From contig CAUJIO010000059.1 in the NCBI GenBank assembly GCA_963205315.1, forward strand, positions 1 to 39,525: DNA of 39,525 bases. Reading direction: 5' to 3'. Positions 32,129-39,525 of this stretch are shown here, in pieces. The position numbers and the translations under genes were made by a program. This DNA comes from Pseudomonadota bacterium (GTDB lineage: Bacteria; Pseudomonadota; Alphaproteobacteria; Rhizobiales; Aestuariivirgaceae). The notes below the pieces were generated by a model. It worked only from the letters and a program-made list of their open reading frames with translations, was not told the origin of the DNA and searched no databases. How positions within the stretch are numbered: position 1 is the first letter of the stretch; each line of letters opens with the position of its first letter.

Positions 32129-33169
32129 TTATGTGTAGATCGACTGATCGATGGAGCTCTCCCGGCTGATCGGTTCCGCGGCCTGCACCAGACAGTCGCC
32201 AGCTTCGCACATGGTGTGCAGCCGCCGGGAGATCACGATTCCGCCCTCGGCAAAACGAAGTGGCTGCTCTGTTTCGTCGAGCCGTTCGAAATCGTGAAGC
32301 CAGCCTGCAATCTGGCCTTCCTCGACAGTTTCACCCAAGCGGACCGCTGGTTCGAACCATCCGCGCCGCGTGGCGTAAATGCCCTGGCTATGGCGCGCGA
32401 GCGAGAGCAGTTGGGTCGATGCCGCAGCAGCCAACCCATTCGACAAGACAGGTGCCGCAACCACGCCAAGAGTCATCAGAAGCCGGTCAATGGCGTTTGC
32501 GGTTGCAGCCACGCTGGCAACGGTTGCTGTACCGCCGCCGCCGAACTCGCCGCTGATGCCAATCGATCCGGCCCGGCTTGCAGCTCCCATTGAAGTGGGG
32601 GCGTGGGGACCATTGTCGGCGATGAAGGCGTGGGGGATGCCAAGCGACATCATCAGATCTATTGCCTTGCGATTGCGCGCCGGATCGGCGTTTCGCTCAA
32701 CCAAGGCCGTCAAAAGATGCTCCATCGAGGTTCCTCCGGAATGCAGGTCGAAGATGACATCGTGGCGCGGAAACAGTTCCTTTTCGAGAAAGTGGGCGAG
32801 ACGGCTGGTGGGTGTGCCGGCCGGATCACCGGGGAAAGCCCGGTTCAGATTTCCTCCGTCCAGAGGCGAGCAGCGCCTGGCCGCCATGACTGCCGGCATG
32901 TTTGCTGTGGGCAATATCGTTACGCTCCCCGTCATTTTCCCGGGATCGAGCCTGCGGATGAGCTTGGCCAGGCAGAGCTCGCCTTCGTATTCATCACCAT
33001 GGTTTCCGGCCATCAGGAGGATCGATGGGCCATGAGAGTTACGAATACGGCAAACAGGGATCTTGATCTGGTAATAGGGGGAACGGTCGATCGAGAACGG
33101 AATGCCGATGTGGCCGAGCGTGCGGCCCTCGCGGTCGAAGTCGAGCGTGTGAATCACTCCGGTATGCAT
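32129..33169 (-). CDS. AstE/AspA-type (DoeB-like) zinc deacylase
   Basis: A 346-residue enzyme of the succinylglutamate desuccinylase/aspartoacylase family (M14-like). Zinc ligands are His57 and Glu60 in AGNHGDEYEGE and the His of DLHSGGTS; the substrate motif GGNLNRAFPGD is also present. Related proteins remove an acyl group from N-acylated amino acids, for example DoeB in ectoine breakdown. A GTG at 33172 precedes ATG 33169; no strong ribosome binding site is seen. It is a single minus-strand gene, divergent from the amidohydrolase gene at 33316, and could supply hydrolysis of an N-acyl substrate. The substrate is unknown. Confidence 0.82.
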   Translation of the reverse strand: MHTGVIHTLDFDREGRTLGHIGIPFSIDRSPYYQIKIPVCRIRNSHGPSILLMAGNHGDEYEGELCLAKLIRRLDPGKMTGSVTILPTANMPAVMAARRCSPLDGGNLNRAFPGDPAGTPTSRLAHFLEKELFPRHDVIFDLHSGGTSMEHLLTALVERNADPARNRKAIDLMMSLGIPHAFIADNGPHAPTSMGAASRAGSIGISGEFGGGGTATVASVAATANAIDRLLMTLGVVAAPVLSNGLAAAASTQLLSLARHSQGIYATRRGWFEPAVRLGETVEEGQIAGWLHDFERLDETEQPLRFAEGGIVISRRLHTMCEAGDCLVQAAEPISRESSIDQSIYT

Positions 33170-33213
33170 CACTTCATCTCACGCATTCACAACGGCGATC
33201 GTTCGAAGCACTC

Positions 33214-33303
33214 ATCATGTTATCGGACCTTCTCTCTGATTTCGCTCTTCATCCCGATCAAACTCAGGCACGCATGTGGATGGACTCGCGATCATGTTAT
33301 GAT
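33214..33303. promoter_or_regulatory. Repeated ATCATGTTAT sites in divergent promoter region
   Basis: The 10-mer ATCATGTTAT occurs at 33214-33223 and again at 33291-33300. The second copy is part of the perfect dyad ATCAT-gtt-ATGAT (33291-33303). The region separates the deacylase and amidohydrolase genes and contains TATGAT (33298-33303) as a possible -10 box only about 13 bases before ATG 33316. Confidence 0.4.
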
Positions 33304-33315
33304 AGTCTCGCAAAC

Positions 33316-34224
33316 ATGACAAAGCTCTATGACGGTCCGATCATCGATGCCCATCATCACTTGTGGGATTTGGAGCTCAAGCGTCATCCCTGGCTCAGTC
33401 CAGAAGCCGCGGGGCGCAGTGGTCTCGGTGCGCTCGATCCGATCAGGCGGAATTATCTCGCTGCGGACTATCGGCGCGACGCGCACAATTTCAACATCGT
33501 CGCGACCGTCCATATCGAAGCCAGCTGGCAGGCTGATGATTGCGTCGGCGAAACCAGATGGCTGGAAAGCATCGACAAGCCTGGCGGCGTCGCAACCCGC
33601 TATGTCGCGCATGTGCCGCTTGGCAGTCCTCGCGCTCAGGCCCTGCTCGACGAGCAGGCGGCATTTGAACGGGTCGTGGGGATTCGCGATATCCTCAGCT
33701 GGGATCCTGATCCTGCGAGGCGGTTTGCGGCACGTGACGGAATCATGAATGAGCCCGAATGGCGGCAAGGCCTCGCTGGTCTCAAGCGCCACGGCATGAG
33801 TTTCGACCTGATGGTGTTCGCACGTCAGTTGCCGGATGCCGCCAGGCTGGCCGCGCACTTTCCGGACCAGCAGTTCGTCCTCAATCACTGCGGCAGCCCC
33901 ATCGACCGGGATGAGGCGGGCATGGAGGCGTGGCGGAACGGCCTGTTGCTTCTGGCGCGCCAGCCCAATGTGGCGATCAAGATTTCCGATCTTGTTGCCT
34001 ACGACCATGACTGGTCTCTCGATAGCCTGCGGCCGGTCGTGAGGCACTGCATCGATTGCTTCGGTCCTGATCGTGCAATGTTCGCCAGCGACTTCCCGGT
34101 TGCCGGCCTGCATGCGACGTTTGACGAAGTATACGGGAGCTTCAAGACCATTGTCAGTGACCTCACGCCAAATGAACAGAACGCGCTGTTCTATGGCACG
34201 GCCAAACGCATCTATCGGCTCTAG
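33316..34224 (+). CDS. COG3618 amidohydrolase (fuconolactonase-like)
   Basis: A 302-residue metal-dependent hydrolase of the amidohydrolase_2 group. The metal motif is IIDAHHHLWDL near the N-terminus, followed by the HPWL segment typical of COG3618. Further signatures are VHIEASW, FVLNHCGSP and FASDFPVAGL. The family includes L-fuconolactonase, galactonolactonase and 2-pyrone-4,6-dicarboxylate lactonase. ATG 33316 starts exactly at the family N-terminus, with no Shine-Dalgarno sequence and a possible short leader. The frame is open to 33217. It ends 6 bases from the convergent permease stop. With the neighbouring sugar importer it may open a sugar lactone; this is inference. Confidence 0.87.
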   Translation: MTKLYDGPIIDAHHHLWDLELKRHPWLSPEAAGRSGLGALDPIRRNYLAADYRRDAHNFNIVATVHIEASWQADDCVGETRWLESIDKPGGVATRYVAHVPLGSPRAQALLDEQAAFERVVGIRDILSWDPDPARRFAARDGIMNEPEWRQGLAGLKRHGMSFDLMVFARQLPDAARLAAHFPDQQFVLNHCGSPIDRDEAGMEAWRNGLLLLARQPNVAIKISDLVAYDHDWSLDSLRPVVRHCIDCFGPDRAMFASDFPVAGLHATFDEVYGSFKTIVSDLTPNEQNALFYGTAKRIYRL

Positions 34225-34230
34225 GCTGCA

Positions 34231-35205
34231 TCACCGCCGGACCTTCTCCCGGCCCGAGAGCAGCAACAGGATCAAGACGAGAGACCCGAACAGAATGCTG
34301 CGCCAGCCTGCGGAAGCATTGACGACGGTGATGAGAGCTGTAATCGTGACAAGCAGCAGCGCGCCGGGCATGGTTCCGGCATATGTGCCGAGCCCGCCCA
34401 GAATAGATGTACCGCCCAGCACGACCGCCGCAATGGATGCCAGCAGATAGGGATCACCGATCCCGACATAGCCTTGCCCGTTCATGCCGAGCAGCAAGAC
34501 TCCTGCAAGGCCTGCCGTGAATCCGCTGATGGCATAGACCACAGTCGTCGTGGCTTGTAGCGGAACACCCGATAACCTGGAGGCGAGCGGATTGGCTCCG
34601 ATGGCATAGATGCGGGTGCCCAGCGGCGTTGCATGCATGATGAGAAGAACGAGCGCCGATACGCCTAGCCACACGAAGACCCCTGCCGGGATGCCAGCCG
34701 GCCTCGCATTGCCCAGCCACGCCACCAGCGGGTTTTGCGATGATATTGCGCTGCCGCCTGCGATGATGATGAGCAGGCCCTGCAGGAAAGTCGCCATAGC
34801 CAAGGTCATGATCATCGGATGGACACGCAGGTAAGCCACACCGAGGCCGTTTCCGAGGCCGATGAAGGTCGTCATGACAAGTGTCGCCAGGATCGCTGTG
34901 AGGCCAGTCGGATCAGCGTCGATCGAAAGCAGCGGAAGGCTGACGGCGCTGACCGTGACGATCGCCGCAATGGAAAGATCTATGCCGCCGGCAATCACGA
35001 CGAAGGTCTGGCCCGCCGCGACGAGACCAATCACCGATGCCAGTTCGACGAGATAGCGAAGATGGCCGAAGGCGCCGAAGCCGGGCCGCATCACGCTTGC
35101 CACGGCCCAGACCAGCAACACCGTGGCGAAGGTGAGAAACGGCCGGCTGCGAAGCACCATTGAGGCGCGGCGGGTGAAAGATGCAGCTGATGTGCTCGAG
35201 TTCAT
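34231..35205 (-). CDS. RbsC-type ABC permease (second)
   Basis: A 324-residue CUT2 permease with about nine hydrophobic helices and the motifs AGQTFVVIAGGIDLSIAAIV, IYAIGANPLASRLSGVPL and AVVLGGTSILGGLGTYAGTM. ATG 35205 overlaps the stop of the first permease (ATGA) and stands behind GGAAGAG; longer readings of the frame run into the other permease gene and are rejected. It forms a heterodimeric channel with the 35202-36170 product. Confidence 0.93.
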   Translation of the reverse strand: MNSSTSAASFTRRASMVLRSRPFLTFATVLLVWAVASVMRPGFGAFGHLRYLVELASVIGLVAAGQTFVVIAGGIDLSIAAIVTVSAVSLPLLSIDADPTGLTAILATLVMTTFIGLGNGLGVAYLRVHPMIMTLAMATFLQGLLIIIAGGSAISSQNPLVAWLGNARPAGIPAGVFVWLGVSALVLLIMHATPLGTRIYAIGANPLASRLSGVPLQATTTVVYAISGFTAGLAGVLLLGMNGQGYVGIGDPYLLASIAAVVLGGTSILGGLGTYAGTMPGALLLVTITALITVVNASAGWRSILFGSLVLILLLLSGREKVRR

Positions 35206-36170
35206 CTCTTCCTCCGGAATTGCGGAATGGCCACCGCCCCGATAATGATCAGTCCCTGCGCGACATATTGCGCAACCGGCGTGAAGCCCAGAAAGAACAT
35301 GACACTGATCATGAGGCTGAGCAGCAGGCTTCCTGCAAGCGCGCCGCGCATCGATCCCTGACCGCCGAGGAACCCGATGCCGCCGAGCACCGCCGCCGCA
35401 ATGGAATTCAGAGTGAAGGCCGTTCCGATCACGGGATCGCCCGAGCCTGTCTGTGCGGCAACAAACAGGCCCGCGCAGGCCGACAAGAGCCCGCTGATCG
35501 CATAGGCAGAGACCAGCACGCGATCGACCCTGATTCCGGAGCGGTATGCACCAACCGGGTTTTCGCCAGCGGCATAAATTGCAAGGCCCAGCGGCGTCGC
35601 GAGGTAGATCTTCCAGAGCACGACAATCACGACAAGGATCAAGAAGGCAACTGGTGTGTTGCCGGCCAGCATATCCGACAGCCACATCGGCACGGCACCG
35701 CCCGGGCGTGGCAGAATAAGCAAGGCGGCCCCTCCCACGATGAAAGAGCCAGCGAGCGTCACGACGATGGCTGGCAGCCGGAGTTTCACCACGATGAGGC
35801 CCGTCGCAGCGCCGATACCCAGGCCCGCGAGTGCAACCACGGCTGTGCCGCCGCCTACACCCAGGGGACCAGCCATCGTGGTTGCGGCTATTACCGCGCC
35901 GAGGCTCACCATGGCACCGATCGCGAGGCTGATGCCACCTGTCAGCATCAGGATTGCCTGGGCCATGGCGACGAGTGCGAGGGGAAACCAGCTCTGGGTG
36001 AATTTCGCAAAGCCCGGGAGGGTGAAGAAGCCGGGAAACAGAAATCCATAGGCGGCGAGGAAAACCACCACCACTGCGAACAGACCGAACAGATCACCGT
36101 TGCGGCGTCGCTGCACCTGCCAGTAGAGCGGCGGGGCGGCCTGTTCAGCGGGAGTCGTGGCGCCGCTCAT
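35202..36170 (-). CDS. RbsC-type ABC permease (first)
   Basis: A 322-residue CUT2 permease with motifs MAQAILMLTGGISLAIGAMV, IYAAGENPVGAYRSGIRVDR and AAVLGGIGFLGGQGSMRGAL. Its ATG overlaps the stop of the ATPase gene (ATGA at 36170-36167), and its stop overlaps the next permease gene in the same way, so the three are translationally coupled. Confidence 0.93.
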   Translation of the reverse strand: MSGATTPAEQAAPPLYWQVQRRRNGDLFGLFAVVVVFLAAYGFLFPGFFTLPGFAKFTQSWFPLALVAMAQAILMLTGGISLAIGAMVSLGAVIAATTMAGPLGVGGGTAVVALAGLGIGAATGLIVVKLRLPAIVVTLAGSFIVGGAALLILPRPGGAVPMWLSDMLAGNTPVAFLILVVIVVLWKIYLATPLGLAIYAAGENPVGAYRSGIRVDRVLVSAYAISGLLSACAGLFVAAQTGSGDPVIGTAFTLNSIAAAVLGGIGFLGGQGSMRGALAGSLLLSLMISVMFFLGFTPVAQYVAQGLIIIGAVAIPQFRRKR

Positions 36171-37675
36171 GCAGCCGTCACCGTGGGTTCTGCACCGACC
36201 GCCGCGGCGACGATCGCCTGCTCGCTCAAGTCAGCGCGCTGCAATTCGCTCACAATGCGGCCCTCCCGGATAACGACGACGCGATCACACAAATGAACCA
36301 GTTCGGGCGTGTCCGAACTGAGCAACACGACAGCCTTGCCGTCTGACGCAAACTGACGGAGCATGATGTAGATCTCGCGTTTGGTCTCAACATCGACACC
36401 CCTGGTCGGGTCATTGAGCAATAGCACCTGCGGCTGGTGTGGCATCCATTTGGCGAGTGCCACTTTCTGCTGGTTGCCTCCCGAAAGGGCTTGGGCTGGC
36501 CGGTCGAGATCACCCTTGATGGCGAAATGTGCTGCCAGACCTTTGGCAATCTCGCCTTCCTTGATGCGGTTCCGCAGTCTTAGTGCCGCAGCACGCGCGA
36601 AGCCCGGCAGCAAGAGGTTGGTGATGATCGGATGGCTGATGTGCAGGCCCTCACGCTTGCGATCCGCCGGCACGTAGGCAATGCCCATGGCGTTGGCTTG
36701 AGATACGCTGCGGGGAAGTCCGGCGTTGCCGTTGACCTCCGCCGCCGATGTCTCTGCCGGCGTTGCACCATAGAGCCCAAGCAGGAGGTCTTCCTGGCCC
36801 TGCCCCGCCAATCCGCCAATGCCAAGAACTTCGCCGGTCTTGATCTCGAGATCGGCCTCCCGGATGAGACCTGATGAAAACCCCTTGATTACTATCGCCT
36901 TTGCGCGGCTGCGGGCGGTCGTCCAATGCGGAAAGAGGTCGCCGGGATCACGCCCGACCATGAGCCGCACCAGTCCATCGGCATCGATTCCCGCAATCGA
37001 ACGGTCAGCCGTCCGTACTCCGTCTTTCAAGATGGTCACATGCTGGCACAGGGCCATGACTTCGGGCAGGCGATGCGAGATGAACAGGATGGCCACTCCC
37101 TCACCTTTGAGTTTCTGCAACAGTTCCGTCAGGATCCGGGCTTCAGATGCAGACAGGGAGGATGTCGGCTCATCGAGTATGAGGACGCGCGGCTTGCGGT
37201 AAAGGGCCTTGGCAATCTCGACCATCTGCCTTCGGCCAAGCGGCAAGTTTCCGACTGGCATTGACAAGGGCTCATGGAGGCCCACGAGGCTTGCCGCAGC
37301 CCCGGCGCGAGCCGACAGTTCAGTATAATCAATGATGCCGAACCGGCGGGGATAGGAGCCGAGGCCGATGTTTTCGGCGATCGACAGGCTTCCCGTAACG
37401 CTCAACTCCTGTTGAACGACGGCAATCCCCGCTGCTTGTGCCGCTGCAGGTGACATGCGCGGGACGGGATTTCCGTCAATCTCGATCGTCCCCCTGTCCG
37501 CAGGCATTGCCCCGGACAGGAGGTTGATCAATGTGGATTTTCCGGCGCCGTTCTCGCCCAGCAGCGCATGGATACGCCCCGGATACAACTCGATCGAGAC
37601 ATCGCGCAGCACCGGGTTGCCGAAGAACGACTTCGACACCCCGCGCGCCGCCAGGTAGGGAGCGTCCGTTGCCAC
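36167..37675 (-). CDS. RbsA-type double-domain ABC sugar ATPase
   Basis: A 502-residue CUT2 ATPase with two nucleotide-binding domains. The N-terminal domain has Walker A LGENGAGKST (K46), a signature LPLGRRQ (diverged from LSGGQ) and Walker B VLILDEPTSSL. The C-terminal domain has the degenerate loop GGLAGQGQEDLLLGLYG in place of Walker A, as is normal for RbsA, and a full signature ALSGGNQQKV with LLLNDPTRGVDV (Asp for the usual Glu). It powers the permease pair that follows. Confidence 0.94.
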   Translation of the reverse strand: MATDAPYLAARGVSKSFFGNPVLRDVSIELYPGRIHALLGENGAGKSTLINLLSGAMPADRGTIEIDGNPVPRMSPAAAQAAGIAVVQQELSVTGSLSIAENIGLGSYPRRFGIIDYTELSARAGAAASLVGLHEPLSMPVGNLPLGRRQMVEIAKALYRKPRVLILDEPTSSLSASEARILTELLQKLKGEGVAILFISHRLPEVMALCQHVTILKDGVRTADRSIAGIDADGLVRLMVGRDPGDLFPHWTTARSRAKAIVIKGFSSGLIREADLEIKTGEVLGIGGLAGQGQEDLLLGLYGATPAETSAAEVNGNAGLPRSVSQANAMGIAYVPADRKREGLHISHPIITNLLLPGFARAAALRLRNRIKEGEIAKGLAAHFAIKGDLDRPAQALSGGNQQKVALAKWMPHQPQVLLLNDPTRGVDVETKREIYIMLRQFASDGKAVVLLSSDTPELVHLCDRVVVIREGRIVSELQRADLSEQAIVAAAVGAEPTVTAA

Positions 37676-37693
37676 GGCCGGGAGTCTGATGGA

Positions 37694-38746
37694 CTATTGT
37701 TCGGCCAGCATCTTGTCGAACAGGGCGTGATCGTAGGGCGAGTAGATGTAACCATCGGCAGGGAAATCTCCCGCCTTGGCGAGATACTGGTCGATGTTGG
37801 AATTGTCGATGATCGGCAGCGGCACCTTGACGAAGGCGGGAATGTCCTTGCCCTGAAGCGCCTGGACGGCGATATAGGTCGAGAAGGCACCAAGCCAATT
37901 CGGCTGCATGGTCGCCCAGGACGTCAGCCCCTTTTCCTTCCACAGCTCGAGGAACTGCCGGGCATTCTCGCCGGTGATCGGCACCATCGGGCGGCCTTGC
38001 TTGTCGAGAGCAAGAATGGCGCCTGCCGACAGGGCACCGCCCAGCGACAGGATGCCATCGATCTCGGGGTTGGCGAAGAGAAGGCTGGTGACGGCCTCCT
38101 GGGCAGGGGCGACATTGTAGGCCGTGTTGGTCTCGGCGAGGATTTTGACATCCGGATTTGCAGCAAGCGCCGCATTGGCACCCTTGCGGCGGTCATCGCT
38201 CACCGAAATGCCGGCCGGGCCATTGAGGACCAAGATCTTGCCCTTGCCGCCAATGGCGTTGATCAGGAACTTGGCGGCCTGGTCACCCCACTGGTTCGAG
38301 TCAGTGTTGACCTTCGCAGTCACGTCCTCGCTGTCGACGAGACTGTCGAAATTGATGATTGCGATACCCTTGGCGCAGGCATCGGCCACGACGCGCGCCG
38401 GAGCCGTCGATGAGCCGGCGATCAGGATGATGGCGTCAACATCCGAATCGATCATCGACTGGATCTGCTGAATCTGCACGTTGGCGTCGCCCTGCGCGTC
38501 AGTCACGACCAGCTTGTCGACGAGGCCCTGCTTTTTCAGCTCCTCGACCTCAGCCTCGATTGTACCTTGAGTCTGTTTCATCCAGGTTGGAACAGAATAG
38601 ATGTTGGCCCAGCCAATCGTGAAGGGCGCCTTGCGGTCTCCCTTGATACATTTGGCGGCCGCGCTCGCGTCAGAGGCGGCTCCGATGCTGAAAGCCAAAG
38701 CCAGACAAAGAGCACTTGCCGTCGAACAGAACAATGATTTCATCAT
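37694..38746 (-). CDS. Periplasmic sugar-binding protein (CUT2)
   Basis: A 350-residue type 1 periplasmic-binding protein. The signal peptide is about residues 1-30 (MMKSLF start, hydrophobic core, ASDASAAA). The fold shows the motifs PFTIGWANIYSVPTWMKQTQ, QIQSMIDSDVDAIILIAGSS, GIAIINFDSLVDSE and PEIDGILSLGGALSAGAILA. ATG 38746 follows AAGGGA; the frame is open to 38905. It is the first gene of the importer operon and ends 18 bases before the ATPase gene. The ligand is unknown; an amidohydrolase and deacylase nearby may act on it. Confidence 0.92.
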   Translation of the reverse strand: MMKSLFCSTASALCLALAFSIGAASDASAAAKCIKGDRKAPFTIGWANIYSVPTWMKQTQGTIEAEVEELKKQGLVDKLVVTDAQGDANVQIQQIQSMIDSDVDAIILIAGSSTAPARVVADACAKGIAIINFDSLVDSEDVTAKVNTDSNQWGDQAAKFLINAIGGKGKILVLNGPAGISVSDDRRKGANAALAANPDVKILAETNTAYNVAPAQEAVTSLLFANPEIDGILSLGGALSAGAILALDKQGRPMVPITGENARQFLELWKEKGLTSWATMQPNWLGAFSTYIAVQALQGKDIPAFVKVPLPIIDNSNIDQYLAKAGDFPADGYIYSPYDHALFDKMLAEQ

Positions 38747-39219
38747 GACGTTTCCCTTACTGTTTTCATTGCGGCGCCCGGGATTGAATCGAGCCTTACG
38801 GTCCTGCGCGAGATGAACGGTATGTCCCGCCAAAGTCTTCACACGCCAGCCATTCTGAATTTCCGGTATAGTCGATCGTAACTTTGTTTCCCGGACAATC
38901 GGCACGCTATATGGAGTATCAACTTATTTCAAGTGCTGTTGCGCGGCCTCTACGATATTTCGGCAACGATCTCACTTTTACTGGAACTGACAATAACTTA
39001 TTCGGCAAGCGCACACCATCGCTGTGCCGCAGACAGCCACAACACCGAACGAAACTCTGCTGAAACAGCGAACCCGCGATCCGGCTGTCCGGCATCACAG
39101 GCTTGATGAATCCGGCTCGACCTATGAATTACGGCATATTCACAATCCTTATTGCAGCAGAGATGCCGGAGATATCTCGCCACGGCTGGAGCAAGATGTG
39201 GCTTTTTTTCATAAGCCCC
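38747..39219. other. Intergenic region before the second CUT2 operon
   Basis: There is no supported gene in these 473 bases. The part near 38.9 kb is AT-richer and should hold the promoter of the importer operon, but I see no clear sigma-70 pair. The only dyad I note is GAGATATCTC (39169-39178). Upstream IclR-type control is plausible because the iclR-like gene precedes it on the same strand. Confidence 0.5.
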
Positions 39220-39525
39220 TCAGGCGAGTTCAGTTGAGATTTCGCGGCAGGTGGCAACCAATGCGGCCGCCACCTCTGTGTAGCGCTCCGCGATGCCATG
39301 CCGTTTGAGGCAGGGGATCACGATGGCAGCGATGGCCCTTTCCTGCTTGTCAAGGATGGGCGCACAGATGTCGACGACACCCATGACATCGTGACTTTCG
39401 GAGATCGAAAACCCATTCCGCCTGAACTCTTCGAAACGTTTGGTGAGCTTTGCATCGCTGATGGCCGAACCGGTTTCGTTGCGGCTCTCCTTCACCATCT
39501 GCTTACGCAAGTCGGCGGGCTGGAA
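39220..39525 (-). CDS. IclR family regulator, C-terminal part (truncated by window)
   Basis: The frame is open to the window edge, so only the last 101 residues are present; they begin FQPADLRKQM. They match the end of the IclR effector-binding domain: RNGFSISESHDVMGVVDICA, then PILDKQERAIAAIVIP and a C-terminal helix TEVAAALVATCREISTEL. The DNA-binding domain lies outside the window. Located upstream and on the same strand as the CUT2 importer, it is the likely regulator of that operon. Confidence 0.85.
   Translation of the reverse strand, partial: FQPADLRKQMVKESRNETGSAISDAKLTKRFEEFRRNGFSISESHDVMGVVDICAPILDKQERAIAAIVIPCLKRHGIAERYTEVAAALVATCREISTELA

Noticed and set aside
35206-35685. Upstream extension of the second permease frame
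   Set aside because: The extra N-terminal part overlaps the first permease gene in another frame and has no permease features; ATG 35205 has a ribosome binding site and an ATGA overlap.
39190-39215. GGCTT/AAGCC hairpin as terminator of the IclR gene
   Set aside because: The stem is only five pairs with an A-rich loop and no T run on the minus strand after it.

Overview
The window looks like a chromosomal or large-replicon segment of an alphaproteobacterium of the order Hyphomicrobiales (Rhizobiales). The base composition is GC-rich. It carries the PhyR/NepR/EcfG general stress response (GSR) module that is diagnostic for this class, and a dense set of ABC uptake systems with catabolic genes typical of soil and plant-associated rhizobia. 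I see no rRNA, tRNA, CRISPR array, insertion sequence or phage gene. Genus assignment is inference.

Region 1 (about 0.3-9.5 kb) is a general stress response island. It holds a receiver-like protein without its phosphorylation site, PhyR, NepR and the sigma factor EcfG. These are followed by small envelope and stress proteins (DUF883/ElaB-like, holin-like membrane protein, DUF1328, a 49-residue secreted peptide, a 79-residue soluble protein, CsbD), an AI-2E-family membrane protein, a CHASE/PAS/HWE histidine kinase and a DUF892 ferritin-like protein. Nine promoters of the EcfG type (GGAAC, 16-17 bases, then CGTT or a close variant) sit in front of these genes, four of them exact matches. The island therefore appears to encode the regulator, a candidate sensor kinase and part of its regulon.

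Region 2 (9.5-18.8 kb) has a homodimeric AceE-type 2-oxoacid dehydrogenase E1, divergent from an Lrp/AsnC regulator. It then has a minus-strand operon: a GntR regulator, a Cys/Met-metabolism PLP enzyme, and a MalE/MalF/MalG/MalK-type importer.

Region 3 (18.9-27.7 kb) is a nine-gene minus-strand operon. The order is a GntR regulator, then a CUT2 importer of FrcB-FrcC-FrcA layout, a Gfo/Idh/MocA dehydrogenase, an IolI-like isomerase, a three-histidine-box membrane oxygenase/desaturase (MocD-like), a PanB homologue with a rebuilt active site, and an IolH-like protein, ending at a terminator. This combination points to import and oxidation of a substituted (perhaps O-methylated) inositol or inosamine, and is the best candidate for an undescribed pathway here.

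Region 4 (27.9-32.0 kb) has a GntR regulator divergent from a DapA-like, DadA-like and proline-racemase-like gene trio that resembles hydroxyproline catabolism. The racemase homologue has Ser in place of the first catalytic Cys. A repeated TTGTCGACAA operator overlaps the promoter of the trio.

Region 5 (32.1-39.5 kb) has an AstE/AspA-type deacylase, a COG3618 amidohydrolase (lactonase-like), a second CUT2 importer (binding protein, double-NBD ATPase, two permeases with ATGA overlaps) and the 3' part of an IclR-family regulator cut by the window end.
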